Source: Rhizobium sp. Leaf306
Lineage (GTDB): Bacteria; Pseudomonadota; Alphaproteobacteria; Rhizobiales; Rhizobiaceae
NCBI RefSeq assembly: GCF_001423425.1
Contig: NZ_LMNX01000001.1
Location: 764,970 to 828,969 of the forward strand
DNA length: 64,000 nucleotides
Direction of reading: 5' to 3'
Shown piece after piece: positions 17,388 through 27,048 of the stretch. A program made the position numbers and the translations under genes. Under the pieces are notes generated by a model. It saw nothing but the letters and a program-made list of their open reading frames with translations. It made no database searches and was not told where the DNA came from. Within the stretch, counting starts at the first letter, position 1; each line of letters starts with the position of its first letter.

Positions 17388-18416
17388 TTATAGATAGTTG
17401 ACGAGGCTCAGTCCCTGGATCTTGGAGGTGATGGTGTATGAGGTCTCTACTTGCGTCAACAACGTGTTGAGACGCACCGAAGCATCATAAGTATCCACGC
17501 CGACGAGATCTGTCAGTTGGGTGTTGATGATATCCATTTGCGCCGACATGGCGGTATTGGCCTTTTCGACGCGCTCCTGGGAAAGACCCATGGAAGAGCG
17601 CTCAGCATCGATGCCGGACACCGATAGGCCGGCAAGATTGGTAACGGTCGCGTTGACCTTGTTCAGTGCATCGGCGGACAGGCCGGCCGTCGCCAACTGG
17701 GACGTGATCAGGCTGCCGAGAACGAGGTTCTTGAAGCCATCGGCATTCAGGCTCGTCGAAGTGGTGACGGTCTCAGACGTGCTGACACGACCGGTCATTT
17801 TGGTGTCGGACGCGTTTGTCCAGCCGGACCAGTCGAAGGACGACGTATAGTCCTCGAGGAAGGTCGCCATCTGGCTGGACGATATATCCGATGCGCTGGA
17901 GATACCGTTGGCCGACATGAAGCTCGAAAACTGCGTGTTGAAGTCGTCCTTCAGGTCGGTGATGAAGCTGTCGTCCAGAGGCGCGGCATCGGTGTTGATG
18001 CCGGAAAACAGATACTCGCCATTGACCGAGACGTTTGCGTAGCTGACGAAATTCTCGAGCACGGACGTCGCCGTATCGGCAGAAACCTGCAAGCTCGTCT
18101 TGTCGCTGCTGCCGGAGAGCGCGACCAGCGAATCCAGCAGCGTCTGGCCGGAGTCGGACATCTGCTCCATCGCAAGCTGCGAGGAATCCATTCGCTGATT
18201 GGTCAGCGAATTGGAATCGATGATTGCCTGCAGCCGTGATGACTCGCGGCCGTAATCGAGGCTTGCAGACGTCCGCGTACCGAGTTCCAGACCCGTATCC
18301 GCATAGGTACCGTTGACCGATTCCTTCTGCAGCTTGGCGATCTCGGTCTGCGAGTTCTGTACGGTCAGCTGCATTGTCTGGCTGACGGACAGGGTTGAGA
18401 TGGATGTCGTCTTCAT
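17388..18416 (-). CDS. flgL: Hook-filament junction protein FlgL
   Basis: This is a 342-residue flagellin-fold junction protein (HAP3). The N-terminal coiled coil is SVSQTMQLTVQNSQTEIAKLQKE and the C-terminal one ends in LNTLLTQVETSYTITSKIQGLSLVNYL. The central region is rich in Ser and Thr. It lies 3 bases after the flgK stop, so co-translation is likely. It is exported through the flagellar type III system. Confidence 0.93.
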   Translation of the reverse strand: MKTTSISTLSVSQTMQLTVQNSQTEIAKLQKESVNGTYADTGLELGTRTSASLDYGRESSRLQAIIDSNSLTNQRMDSSQLAMEQMSDSGQTLLDSLVALSGSSDKTSLQVSADTATSVLENFVSYANVSVNGEYLFSGINTDAAPLDDSFITDLKDDFNTQFSSFMSANGISSASDISSSQMATFLEDYTSSFDWSGWTNASDTKMTGRVSTSETVTTSTSLNADGFKNLVLGSLITSQLATAGLSADALNKVNATVTNLAGLSVSGIDAERSSMGLSQERVEKANTAMSAQMDIINTQLTDLVGVDTYDASVRLNTLLTQVETSYTITSKIQGLSLVNYL

Positions 18417-18419
18417 GAC

Positions 18420-19859
18420 TTAGTTCGCAGCCTCCATCAGCGCCGCCAGCATCTCGTCGATGGTCGACAAGAGCTTTGAGGCCGCCTTGTAGGATTGTTC
18501 GACATCGAGGAGGAGGATCAGTTCCTCATCGAGATTGACGCCCGTTGCGTTGGAATAGGCCTCGGTTGAACGCGACAGCATGGCCGTCGTGGTTTCCGCA
18601 GCATTTGTGGCTCCGCTCCGGTATTCCTCGACCCAGCCGACTGAATCCGTTGAGTAATCCAGCAATGTGGCCTTGTCGCCGATCTTGGCGGCAGGATCAA
18701 ATTCCATGGAAGTCTCGAAGCCCGAGACATATTCGCTGAGCAACGTGGAAAAGCCGCTCGCGCTCTCGGTGTTGACACTGGCGCCCGAAATCGAGCCGTC
18801 CCTGAGCTTGGTGGGGTCGGCGACCGCCTCGGCATTGACCGTGATGATCCCAGCCAGGCCGGTGATGATCTCAGCCGTTTCGAAATCGACTTCGTCGCCT
18901 GTGGTCGTCGTGAAAAGACCGGCGATCTGGCTTGCGCCATCTGTTTCGGAAAACAGGGAAATCAGGCCGCGGGCAATTTCGTCGAGCTGGTCCTGGTACG
19001 TTGGATAGACCTCGTCACGCAGCTGGACGAGTGCCTGAAGCGACCCTTGCGCCGTCGTGTCGCTGCTCTGGCCGGCCTTCAGCTCCACGCCGTCGATATA
19101 GACTGCGCCACCGACCGTCGTTGCATCGTAACCCGCAGTCGAATCGAACGTTACAGGCCGTGCCGTGCTTTCGAACAGCGTGATGCCGCCATTCGTATAG
19201 ATCGACATGTCGTTGTTGTCGCGCGTCGCGGTGCTGATGCCGACGATGCCGGAAATCTGCTTGAGCAGGCTTTCGCGGGTATCGAGAGCATTGTTGCCGT
19301 CGGTGCCGGCCGCAGCCGCCGTCACAACCGCCTTGTTGGCCTGCTCGAACTGCGCAAGCAGCTTATTGAGCTTGTCAACCTGGCCGGAAATCTGGGCGTC
19401 GGTGCCAGCCCGAAGCTGCTGCACTTCGGTGGTGCTGGTATTGAGAGCCGTCGCAACATCGACCGCCGAGTTGACCGCAGCCGAAGCCAGCGTCACGTCT
19501 CCGGGGGTCGCCGCGTAGGTCTGCAGCGCGTCCCGCAGTTCGGACAGTGCCGTGGACGGAGCAAGCGAATACCCGTCCCCGCCCATGATTGTGTAGACGG
19601 ATTCCAGTCCGGCCAGCAATGTCTGCTGTCCCGCATCGTCGGCCGTAGACGAGAGTGTCTGCTTCAGCAGCGCGGCGTCTTCCGTCCGCGCTGTCTGAAC
19701 GGTCGTGGCACCGGTATAGGCGTTCGTGACAGTCGCGGCGGAACGGCGGTTGTAATCGCTGTTCCCGACGTTTTGAACGTTTGTCGACAACACCCCCGTC
19801 TGCGTGGCGGTGTTGTTCAAGATATTCTTTGTCGTACTCAGTGCCGATGCGAGTGACAT
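18420..19859 (-). CDS. flgK: Hook-associated protein FlgK
   Basis: This is a 479-residue HAP1. The N-terminal motif is LSTNVQNVGNSDYNRR and the C-terminal one is VNLDEELILLLDVEQSYKAASKLLSTIDEMLAALM, both diagnostic of FlgK. It is shorter than the enteric protein (about 550), as in other rhizobia. It lies between flgE and flgL and forms the first junction layer at the hook tip. Confidence 0.95.
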   Translation of the reverse strand: MSLASALSTTKNILNNTATQTGVLSTNVQNVGNSDYNRRSAATVTNAYTGATTVQTARTEDAALLKQTLSSTADDAGQQTLLAGLESVYTIMGGDGYSLAPSTALSELRDALQTYAATPGDVTLASAAVNSAVDVATALNTSTTEVQQLRAGTDAQISGQVDKLNKLLAQFEQANKAVVTAAAAGTDGNNALDTRESLLKQISGIVGISTATRDNNDMSIYTNGGITLFESTARPVTFDSTAGYDATTVGGAVYIDGVELKAGQSSDTTAQGSLQALVQLRDEVYPTYQDQLDEIARGLISLFSETDGASQIAGLFTTTTGDEVDFETAEIITGLAGIITVNAEAVADPTKLRDGSISGASVNTESASGFSTLLSEYVSGFETSMEFDPAAKIGDKATLLDYSTDSVGWVEEYRSGATNAAETTTAMLSRSTEAYSNATGVNLDEELILLLDVEQSYKAASKLLSTIDEMLAALMEAAN

Positions 19860-19875
19860 CGCTTAACTCCTGAAA

Positions 19876-21144
19876 CTACCGGACCAGATTAATCAGTACG
19901 TCCATCAGATCGGAACCGGTCTGGAACACTTTGGAATTGGCGCTATAGCTGCGCTGCGCTTCGATCATCTCGGTCAGTTCGTTGGCCAGATCGACGTTGG
20001 AGGTTTCGAGCGCGCCCGAAACGATCTCGCCAAATCCACTGGAGCCGGCAAAGCCGAGGGTGACCACGCCGGAGCTGCTCGTCGTGCGGTAGACGTTGCC
20101 GGAGGAGACTTCGAGGTTGTCGGGGCTTTCGACCGTCGCCATGGCGATCTGGTACAGCGACTTCGACGAACCGTCCGCATAGACCGCGTTGATCGTGCCG
20201 TCAGATTCGATCTTGACGCTGGAGATGGAGCTCGGCGCGCTGCCGTTGACGCTGCCGCTCGAGATGTTCGACTTGGCCGACAGCTGCGTCATGCCGGCGA
20301 GATCGAACTTGATCCCGTTGACCGTGACAGAAAGCTCCTCGGCACCATCAACTGTTTCAAGCTTGCCGGACGAATTGAACGCGAGCGACAGGTTGGCGAG
20401 TTCGCCATCACCGCCATAAGGGAAGCTGCCGGTGCCGGTCGTGCTTGCGTCAGCTGCGTTATAGACGCTGAGCTGCCATTCGCCTGCAGCCGTCTTCGAG
20501 AAATAGAAGTCGTAGACGATCGGGTTGCCGAGGCTGTCGTAGCTGGTCAGCGACGTCTTCAGCGTGCTGTCCATGTCGACGTCGACATCTTCGGTGTTGT
20601 CGGACGGCAGGTCTGCGGCGACGACATCGGACGCGCTGTTGAGGTTGCCGGAGAGCGACCCGGAGGTCGACGCAACCGCACTCAGTTCCGAGCCGCCGAC
20701 ATTGATCGGGACCAGGCCGTCATAGCTGTTGACGACGGTCGTCGGGGTTCCGGAATCGTAGGAGTAACCGAGGAGCGTATAGCCGGCAGAGTTGACCAGG
20801 TTGCCCTGCTCGTTCGGCGTAAAATCGCCGGAACGGGTCAGAAAGGTCTCGCCCGCTGAATTCTGTACGACGAAAAATCCGTCGCCCTGGATGGCAAGAT
20901 CGGATCCTGACGTGGTGTATTCGAGAGCACCCTGCTCAGAAATCGAATACTTCACGCTGGTTTCGACACCACCGGAATTGTATGAGCCGGCCGTCGATGG
21001 CAGCACTAGCGACGCAAACTGCGTGGACGACTTTTTGTAGGCAGTCGTTGACGAGTTAGCAATGTTATCGCCAACGGTGCCCAAGCGGTTTGCCTGCGCA
21101 TTCATGCCCGATACGGCGGTTTTCATAGTTCCGAAAAGGCTCAT
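19876..21144 (-). CDS. flgE: Flagellar hook protein FlgE
   Basis: This is a 422-residue hook protein. ATG 21144 (MSLFGTMKTAVSGMNAQ) is chosen because GAGGA lies 5 bases upstream and the rod/hook family starts here; the open frame continues 57 codons further without similarity. The N-terminal rod motif is ANRLGTVGDNIANSSTTAYKKS. The C-terminal motif is SNVDLANELTEMIEAQRSYSANSKVFQTGSDLMDVLINLVR. It is separated from rem by a strong terminator, so it needs its own promoter in 21145-21283 or read-through. Confidence 0.95.
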   Translation of the reverse strand: MSLFGTMKTAVSGMNAQANRLGTVGDNIANSSTTAYKKSSTQFASLVLPSTAGSYNSGGVETSVKYSISEQGALEYTTSGSDLAIQGDGFFVVQNSAGETFLTRSGDFTPNEQGNLVNSAGYTLLGYSYDSGTPTTVVNSYDGLVPINVGGSELSAVASTSGSLSGNLNSASDVVAADLPSDNTEDVDVDMDSTLKTSLTSYDSLGNPIVYDFYFSKTAAGEWQLSVYNAADASTTGTGSFPYGGDGELANLSLAFNSSGKLETVDGAEELSVTVNGIKFDLAGMTQLSAKSNISSGSVNGSAPSSISSVKIESDGTINAVYADGSSKSLYQIAMATVESPDNLEVSSGNVYRTTSSSGVVTLGFAGSSGFGEIVSGALETSNVDLANELTEMIEAQRSYSANSKVFQTGSDLMDVLINLVR

Positions 21145-21283
21145 AGCAATCCTCGTTGCACTTAGGCTTATGACTTTAGGGGATGGGCCTTGCGTGAAGC
21201 TGTCTGCGTGCTGGCATCGAGCGCTGATCTGCGTCGAAGTCGAGGGCCCTATCTGTCTGACAAAAATGACAAATCGAGCACGC

Positions 21284-21318
21284 AAAAAAAATGGCACCTC
21301 ATATTTGGGTGCCATTTT
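21284..21318 (-). terminator. Intrinsic terminator after rem
   Basis: Read on the minus strand, AAAATGGCACC pairs with GGTGCCATTTT over a 9-base loop (11 bp, no mismatch) and is followed by a run of Ts (8 counting those in the stem). It starts 6 bases past the rem stop codon, so it ends rem mRNA and insulates flgE. Confidence 0.9.
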
Positions 21319-21323
21319 CAGTG

Positions 21324-21995
21324 TTATTTCCAGTCGATGCAGTATCCTAGGAACCGCTTCGAATCGATGGGATCGAAGCCCAGTTTCTTGCGAAGCTTCT
21401 TGCGAAGCTTGCTGATGTGGCTTTCGACCACATTCTCTTCGACGTCCTCGTCGAACACACCGTAGATGGCGTTGAAGATCTGCGACTTGGAAACCCGACG
21501 GCCGCGATTGGCAATCAAGTATTCCAGGATGCGGCGTTCGCGCCGTGGAAGTGCAAACGCTTCGCCTTCGACTTCCGGATCGCGGCCATCGGAGAAAACC
21601 CGGATCGCGCCGATGTCGGTGTGATTGGCAACCGCGTTCAGGCGGCGGCGGATAGCCGCTGCCCGTGCCAGAATTTCCCTTGGATGAACCGGCTTGCGCA
21701 CAACATCGTCGACACCGCAGTCGAAAAGCGCAAGCGTGGATTCCAGGGACGGCTGATCGCTGACAGCGATTACCGGTGCACTGCTGCGTCCACGGATTGC
21801 CCGTGGCAAATCATGAATCAGGTCGCCCTGACCAATCAAAAACGCCTCGATTGCAGCAATATCGGCTTCCGCTGCCGAATTCACCCAATCTGTAAATTCT
21901 TCCGGATCAAACCCGGTAGAAGGAACGCCTTCGCGCCCAAACAAAGACGTGTAACCGTCTTTCACTATTTCTCGTTCATCAACCACTACGATCAT
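21324..21995 (-). CDS. rem: Motility transcriptional activator Rem (OmpR family)
   Basis: This is a 223-residue response-regulator-like protein. The receiver-like domain (1-118) keeps the acidic pair Asp6/Glu7 and the Lys-Pro pair (VVRKP). The phosphoacceptor position, aligned as pD-x-x-x-x-D, reads ADIAAIE, giving Glu50 in place of Asp. The C-terminal winged helix (about 130-223) is intact. S. meliloti Rem is known as an orphan OmpR-class activator of flagellar genes controlled by VisNR. Glu50 suggests phosphorylation-independent activity. The gene lies alone between the transglycosylase and flgE with its own terminator and a 271-base upstream region. Confidence 0.92.
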   Translation of the reverse strand: MIVVVDEREIVKDGYTSLFGREGVPSTGFDPEEFTDWVNSAAEADIAAIEAFLIGQGDLIHDLPRAIRGRSSAPVIAVSDQPSLESTLALFDCGVDDVVRKPVHPREILARAAAIRRRLNAVANHTDIGAIRVFSDGRDPEVEGEAFALPRRERRILEYLIANRGRRVSKSQIFNAIYGVFDEDVEENVVESHISKLRKKLRKKLGFDPIDSKRFLGYCIDWK

Positions 21996-22121
21996 TCGTC
22001 CGCCTCCGAATCAATATCGCATCTCAGTGAGAGAGTGATACGAATCGTCAGGAATCTGGGCAACTAGAGGAAGTAACAGGGGCTTGCTAATAATTGATTA
22101 ACCATGTTGCGCCGATTTGGT

Positions 22122-22133
22122 ACTAGATCTAGT
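22122..22133. promoter_or_regulatory. Perfect palindrome upstream of rem
   Basis: ACTAGATCTAGT is a perfect 12-base palindrome about 127 bases upstream of the rem start codon, in an AT-rich stretch. VisNR (LuxR-type) regulates rem in S. meliloti, and LuxR-type proteins bind dyads of this general size, so it is a candidate operator. The link is inferred. Confidence 0.3.
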
Positions 22134-22266
22134 GGAAAAAGGGTGGCCTCCGCATAATGCGCGGTGGAAAATTAATTTTTGAGAAAATGCTCACTTGAAA
22201 ACGCAGTTTGAACGCATTCTCTCACCGGCAGCCGTAAACAGATATTAGATTTCACTAATTGCTATT

Positions 22267-23010
22267 TCAGGTTGCGCTCGGACCGCAAAAATTCGTCGCG
22301 TTCCGCGTCCATTTTCCGAAATCGGTGGCAACAAGATTGGCGATCACCCGGCACACATAGCGCTGCTGCGCCGGATTGTTGTTGGGACCGGCATGATATC
22401 TGGCGACTGCCATCGTCCATGTCTCGTGCTTGTCGTGCAGCCGTTTTAGAAATAGCGCCGCATATTCGACGTTCTTTCTCGGGTCGAGCATGTCCGGAAC
22501 CGAGGCAAACTCCTCGCCATGGAAGTGGTGATTGATCTGCATGCAGCCGAGATCGATCAGCTTGGCGCCCGTGCTCTTCGCCTGGGTAAAGAGCTGCATC
22601 GCCTCCTGCACAGACGACGCGAAATAGGCCTTGCCTTCGATATTCAGCGCATAGGGACTGAGCGATCCCTTGCGTCCGGTTTCTGTCAGCCCCACCGAGT
22701 AGAGGATGCCTTCAGGGACGCCGTATTTGCGCGCTGCGGCCTGGATCTGGGCCTCGCAGATGCTGACCTGTTCCGAGGTGATCTTGCCGTTTCCAGCCTG
22801 GCCAGTCCCTGGCTGGGCGGTTCGGGCCTGATCGCGCCGCTGCGGCGCGCCGGCGCGCTTCTGCGTCCCCGGCTGCGCGGCGTTGGGCACGTCTGCCTGC
22901 TGAGGAGGCTGCTGGGTGGCGTAGAGCTGCCAGGCGCGGGTTTCGACCGCGCTACAGGTAAATGTCGCCAGTGCCAGTGCTGCCGATGTCAGTTTCAACG
23001 ACAGTCTCAT
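22267..23010 (-). CDS. Periplasmic lytic transglycosylase
   Basis: This 247-residue protein starts at ATG 23010 (GGAG 6-7 bases upstream), overlapping the fliK end by 59 bases. A signal peptide (MRLSLKLTSAALALATFTCSA) is followed by a Gln/Pro-rich linker (about 30-75). The SLT domain follows, with the catalytic glutamate in GLTETGRKG (Glu110) and the later motif LGCMQINHHFHG and AVARYHAGPNNN. As FlgJ here lacks a muramidase domain, this enzyme is the likely wall cutter for rod passage, like Rhodobacter SltF. Alphaproteobacterial flagellar clusters often place such a gene near fliK. Confidence 0.88.
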   Translation of the reverse strand: MRLSLKLTSAALALATFTCSAVETRAWQLYATQQPPQQADVPNAAQPGTQKRAGAPQRRDQARTAQPGTGQAGNGKITSEQVSICEAQIQAAARKYGVPEGILYSVGLTETGRKGSLSPYALNIEGKAYFASSVQEAMQLFTQAKSTGAKLIDLGCMQINHHFHGEEFASVPDMLDPRKNVEYAALFLKRLHDKHETWTMAVARYHAGPNNNPAQQRYVCRVIANLVATDFGKWTRNATNFCGPSAT

Positions 23011-24559
23011 TGCGCTTCTCCATGTCGTTGCGATTGCTGTCGTTGGAGCGGCCACCCTGAGCCTGTCCCTGCTGGCGGGCTGCCTCGCCGTCACGGGCGA
23101 GCTGCTGCTGTGTCTGGGCGCCGCTGCCGCCCTGCTGCTGGTCTGCAGACGAGTTCGAGCTGTCGGTCGACGGCGCCATGCTGACGGTCACCTGGTCGAC
23201 GTTGAAGCCCTGGGCCCGCAAGGCATCGAGCATCGGCTTGCTGTCGTCGCTGAGCTCGCGATAGGCCATGCTGCTGTGGACGGTAAGATGGATGCTCAGC
23301 TGATCTCCCACCAGTCGCATATGCGCGGTCACGGTACCGAGATTGTCGGGCGTCAGCTGGAGCTTGAGCGTATTGACCACGCTGCCGGTGCCGGATGTGC
23401 GGGTCGGATCGGTCAGCGCGGAAGACGGCTGCATGGCCGCGGTCCATTCCCTGTTGCTGGAGGCGGCACTCAAAAGATTGCTGGCATTTTCGCCGACGCC
23501 AAAGCCGAGATAGCGCCGCGAGTCGAGAACCGTGACGGTTTCGGTGTTGGCTGTGCCTGGAAGGCTGTCCTGCAGGTCGGATCCGCCGTCCGCGCCTGTG
23601 ACGATCGACAGGCTGACAGCCGCAATCGCATCTCCGGCTTTCTGGAAGCGGTAGGATTTAACGTCTGTCTGGGGTTCTGCCTCGCCCGTATCGAGGAAAT
23701 CGAACGACGTGGCAGCATCCGTGTCGTCGGACGGCATGCTGGCGTCCGTCTTATCGTTCGACATCCCCGTCTCGGTCACGGAGATCATGGCCGACAGTGC
23801 GGCTATATCCGCGGACTGGGCCGGGTTACCGGTCTCGACGCTGGCCGTCAGATTGAGCAGTGCCGCTGTTGAGAGTGCAGCCGTTGAATCTGGCACAGCG
23901 GTCGCGAGGGCCGCTCCTTGGCTTTCATCGTCCGGCACGTCCTTCGAAAGCACATCGGCGATCTTCGCCTTTCCATCGTCGCCAGCAACAGTCGTGACGC
24001 GCTTGGTTGCAGTAGCAACCATCTGGGTAACGTCGATCTGGCCGCCGGCCTTGTCCGGGCTACCGGTCTGTTTGATGTTGCCTGTTTGGTTGAGGCTGTC
24101 ACTCTGGTCCTGACCCGGAATCTCTTCCGGCAAGGCTTGTCCGACGAGCTCTTCTTTGACCGCCTCGTCTACAGACGGCGCCGGAACCGGCTGGGCGACC
24201 GGGTGCGGCACGTCCACCTGCGGGGCTGCGACCGGAAGCTCGGCTGCAGCCTGGACAAGCGTTGCAGCGGATGGAGCAGCGGTATCCGCAGGTTCCGTCG
24301 GCTTGAAGTTTGCGGCAAGCGACGTCAGGTCGGTAAGCGTCTTGAAGCGGGAACTGCCGAGCGAAATCTTTCCCGTCCCGGATCCGTCCTCGGCAACCGC
24401 CGTGCCGTTCTCTGTCGATTTCCCGGCATCGGCGTCCGCGTCTGTCAGCACCTGGGCAAATTCGCCGGCTTCGCCGTTCTGCGGCGATGCCTTTCCGAAA
24501 AGAGTCCCGACCTGCCCGTCTGATACTGCCTTAACCGAAGCGCCTGCTACGTTCGTCAT
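22952..24559 (-). CDS. fliK: Flagellar hook-length control protein FliK
   Basis: This is a 535-residue protein with a long low-complexity Ala/Asp/Ser/Thr-rich ruler region and a C-terminal substrate-specificity switch domain: LKLQLTPDNLGTVTAHM, then LSIHLTVHSSMAYRELSDD, residues about 400-470. In rhizobia this gene was first called motD and later recognised as fliK. Its ATG overlaps the motC stop (ATGA). The C-terminal tail is Gln/Gly/Asn-rich. Confidence 0.92.
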   Translation of the reverse strand: MTNVAGASVKAVSDGQVGTLFGKASPQNGEAGEFAQVLTDADADAGKSTENGTAVAEDGSGTGKISLGSSRFKTLTDLTSLAANFKPTEPADTAAPSAATLVQAAAELPVAAPQVDVPHPVAQPVPAPSVDEAVKEELVGQALPEEIPGQDQSDSLNQTGNIKQTGSPDKAGGQIDVTQMVATATKRVTTVAGDDGKAKIADVLSKDVPDDESQGAALATAVPDSTAALSTAALLNLTASVETGNPAQSADIAALSAMISVTETGMSNDKTDASMPSDDTDAATSFDFLDTGEAEPQTDVKSYRFQKAGDAIAAVSLSIVTGADGGSDLQDSLPGTANTETVTVLDSRRYLGFGVGENASNLLSAASSNREWTAAMQPSSALTDPTRTSGTGSVVNTLKLQLTPDNLGTVTAHMRLVGDQLSIHLTVHSSMAYRELSDDSKPMLDALRAQGFNVDQVTVSMAPSTDSSNSSADQQQGGSGAQTQQQLARDGEAARQQGQAQGGRSNDSNRNDMEKRNETVVETDIGSTGTGDIYL

Positions 24560-25833
24560 TCATATGCCTCATCGCTGAGCAGGTCGTCGATCTGCTTCAG
24601 CTTCATTCTGTTCTGCTCTACATAGGTCTGGAGGCTTGCCTCCATTTCCGGATTCTCGGTCTTTGCTGCGGGCTTGGCCACAGAGGTGGTCGGTGCCGGC
24701 GCCGAAGGAATGGTGGCGGACGCCGTCGCAGCCTGACCCGCTTCGCCCGCGGGCATCACCACCGGCTCTGCCGATACGCTCGAGGTTTCGGGTGCCATCA
24801 GGATCTGTTCGACGACCTTTTGCGCCGCTGCACGCAGGTTCCTGTCGCGTTCGGAAAGCGCGCCATCGGGGATCTGCGACAGACTCTTTGCCGCTTCCAC
24901 AACGTTACTGGACGAAATGCTGGCAAGATCGCCATACAGCTGCCCGATCGCATTGTTCTCCGAACCGGGACTGGGGGAGAGACGTTCCGCGTTCAATGCC
25001 GCAAAGCGAGCCAGATCCTTGTTGCCCGCGAGCAAGGCGCGCCTGGATACCCGGAGGTAGAATTCGTGCGCGCGCGGATCGTCCATCATTGAGACGACGT
25101 CGGTCCAGCGGCTCCGGTCACCCTTGCCGTCATCGTCAGTGGCAAGTTGCACGAACATGTCGATAAACTGGCTGGCATAGGGAGAATAGAGAAAACGACG
25201 GACGTATTTCGCCGCCAGATCGAAGCCCCTGCCCGGCTCCGTCTGTAGGATCACGGCGAGCGACCGTCTGAGCGCTGCCTCTTCCAGATTGGTCCCGGGT
25301 GCGAGCAGCCGAACCTGATCGAAATAGCCGATCGCCTTGGCGGGGTCGGCATTCGCCGTGATGTTGCCGGCGACGAGCGCCAGATAGGGGCCAACCGGGC
25401 TTGTGCCATACTCCTTGACCAACCCCTCGAATGCAGCGACCGCCGTCAGGCCCTGCCCCTGGAAATAGCGACGGAGAACGCGCGCCAACCGGCCATCGAA
25501 TTCACCGTCGACATCGCGTGCCGCAAGAAAATCCAGCGTCTGCGGATTGCCGCCACTCATGGCGAATACGAAAACCGCATCGACGTTGCGGGGATCCTTG
25601 AACACATCAGGTGATGCCGTGCGTAGCCGCTGGTCGAGTGTCTTGAGAAGGAAGCGCTGCATTTCGTTGGCGGAATGATCGCCCGCGACGATCGCGTCCT
25701 GCAGATATTGCAGGGAGCGGATCATCTTGTATGGCTCAAGATCCTCACTGGCCACGGCGTTGCCCGCAGCGGCGAGAAAAACCCCGGCGACCAGTGAGCG
25801 CAGCAAGTTATGGCGATCGCGCGAACGCATCAT
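24556..25833 (-). CDS. motC: Periplasmic motility protein MotC
   Basis: This is a 425-residue protein with a signal sequence (LLRSLVAGVFLAAAGNAVA) and a helical-repeat body, ending in a charged helix. In S. meliloti MotC binds the periplasmic part of MotB and is needed to open the proton channel; it is specific to rhizobia and relatives. It lies between motB (6 bases upstream) and fliK (4-base overlap), exactly as in S. meliloti motB-motC-fliK. Confidence 0.93.
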   Translation of the reverse strand: MMRSRDRHNLLRSLVAGVFLAAAGNAVASEDLEPYKMIRSLQYLQDAIVAGDHSANEMQRFLLKTLDQRLRTASPDVFKDPRNVDAVFVFAMSGGNPQTLDFLAARDVDGEFDGRLARVLRRYFQGQGLTAVAAFEGLVKEYGTSPVGPYLALVAGNITANADPAKAIGYFDQVRLLAPGTNLEEAALRRSLAVILQTEPGRGFDLAAKYVRRFLYSPYASQFIDMFVQLATDDDGKGDRSRWTDVVSMMDDPRAHEFYLRVSRRALLAGNKDLARFAALNAERLSPSPGSENNAIGQLYGDLASISSSNVVEAAKSLSQIPDGALSERDRNLRAAAQKVVEQILMAPETSSVSAEPVVMPAGEAGQAATASATIPSAPAPTTSVAKPAAKTENPEMEASLQTYVEQNRMKLKQIDDLLSDEAYE

Positions 25834-25839
25834 CTCGAT

Positions 25840-27048
25840 TTATCCGTTGCCCAGCAGGATTTCGATACGGCGGTTGGCGCCGCTCATCGGATCATCGACG
25901 TTTTGAAGTCGCCGGTCGGCAAATCCAGAGACCTGCTTTACCCTCTCCTCGTTCAAGCCGCCCCGCACGAGCATGTAATAGGCCGCATGCGCGCGGGACA
26001 TTGACAGGCTCCAATTGTCTCCGGTGCGTCCCTTGAAGGGCCGTCCGTCCGTGTGGCCACGAATGATCACCGACCCTGGACGCGCGGCCAGGAGTTTGCC
26101 GATCTTTTCCATGGCGAGCACGAGCTCCTTGCCGGGCAATGCGGATCCGACATTGAACATCGCGGTATTTGCTTCGTCCGAGATCGTGATCAGCGTGCCG
26201 CCTTCGGCCGGCTGCACCACGATGCCCTCGGCCAGCTTGCCGGCAATCCCGGCGACCTGCGCCTGAATTTCCTTCTGAAGCTCTTCGGCCTTGTCCTGCC
26301 CGGCGGCGTCGAGTTCAGCCTTTGCCTTCTTGACCGATGCATCGGAAGCATTGGGCGCTGAGACGGCATCCGGCTTTACCGATACTGGGACAGTTTCCAC
26401 CGCGGGCGGCTGGGAAAAGGCGCTCGCCTGCTCGCCCGGCAGACTCGTGTCCGAAGCAAGCTTGGCTTGCGCCGGTGTGTCGAGCTGCTTGCTCCAGAAA
26501 TCCGGATCGAAAGGATCGCGATAGGCTTCTCCGCCATCCGCACCGGTGGACGGACCGGAATCGCTCGCGCCGCCCTCGCCCTTCGTGCTGACATTGGCCT
26601 GTTGGCCTACTTCCTGAGCGATGCTGGCAAGCACGGAATAGGGATTCTGGAACAGAGCTGCTTCGGAAAAGGTCATGTCGTCGCCAGAGGCGGAAATGGA
26701 CTCGCCATCCATGCCTGCCTTGCCGCCGCCCGTCTTGTCGTTCTCCACGGTGGACTTCTTGTCGGAATCTTCGCCCTTGGCCTGATCCGACGGCTTCTTG
26801 ATGCCCTTGGATGCGGGCGTGTCGTCGGACAGCGGCACGGGATTGAAATAGCTCGCGAGCGATGCCTTCGTTTCCTCATTGGCGGCGTTGACCAGCCACA
26901 TGACGAGAAAGAAGGCCATCATGGCGGTCATGAAGTCGGCGAACGCAATCTTCCACGCACCGCCGTGATGGCTGTCGTGATCGCCGCGGTGACGCTTGAT
27001 GATGATGATTTCGTTTTTGCCGTGATGATGGTTCTCAGCTTCGCTCAT
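25840..27048 (-). CDS. motB: Flagellar motor stator protein MotB
   Basis: This is a 402-residue stator protein. A positively charged, His-rich N-terminus precedes one membrane helix (about 31-55) with the proton-binding Asp38 in FADFMTAMMAFF. The periplasmic linker is about 130 residues longer than in enteric MotB (about 308 residues), as in other rhizobia, where MotC binds. The C-terminal OmpA-like domain carries IIRGHTDGRPF, LSMSRAHAAYYML and ANRRIEILL. Start overlaps the FliH-like gene. Confidence 0.96.
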   Translation of the reverse strand: MSEAENHHHGKNEIIIIKRHRGDHDSHHGGAWKIAFADFMTAMMAFFLVMWLVNAANEETKASLASYFNPVPLSDDTPASKGIKKPSDQAKGEDSDKKSTVENDKTGGGKAGMDGESISASGDDMTFSEAALFQNPYSVLASIAQEVGQQANVSTKGEGGASDSGPSTGADGGEAYRDPFDPDFWSKQLDTPAQAKLASDTSLPGEQASAFSQPPAVETVPVSVKPDAVSAPNASDASVKKAKAELDAAGQDKAEELQKEIQAQVAGIAGKLAEGIVVQPAEGGTLITISDEANTAMFNVGSALPGKELVLAMEKIGKLLAARPGSVIIRGHTDGRPFKGRTGDNWSLSMSRAHAAYYMLVRGGLNEERVKQVSGFADRRLQNVDDPMSGANRRIEILLGNG

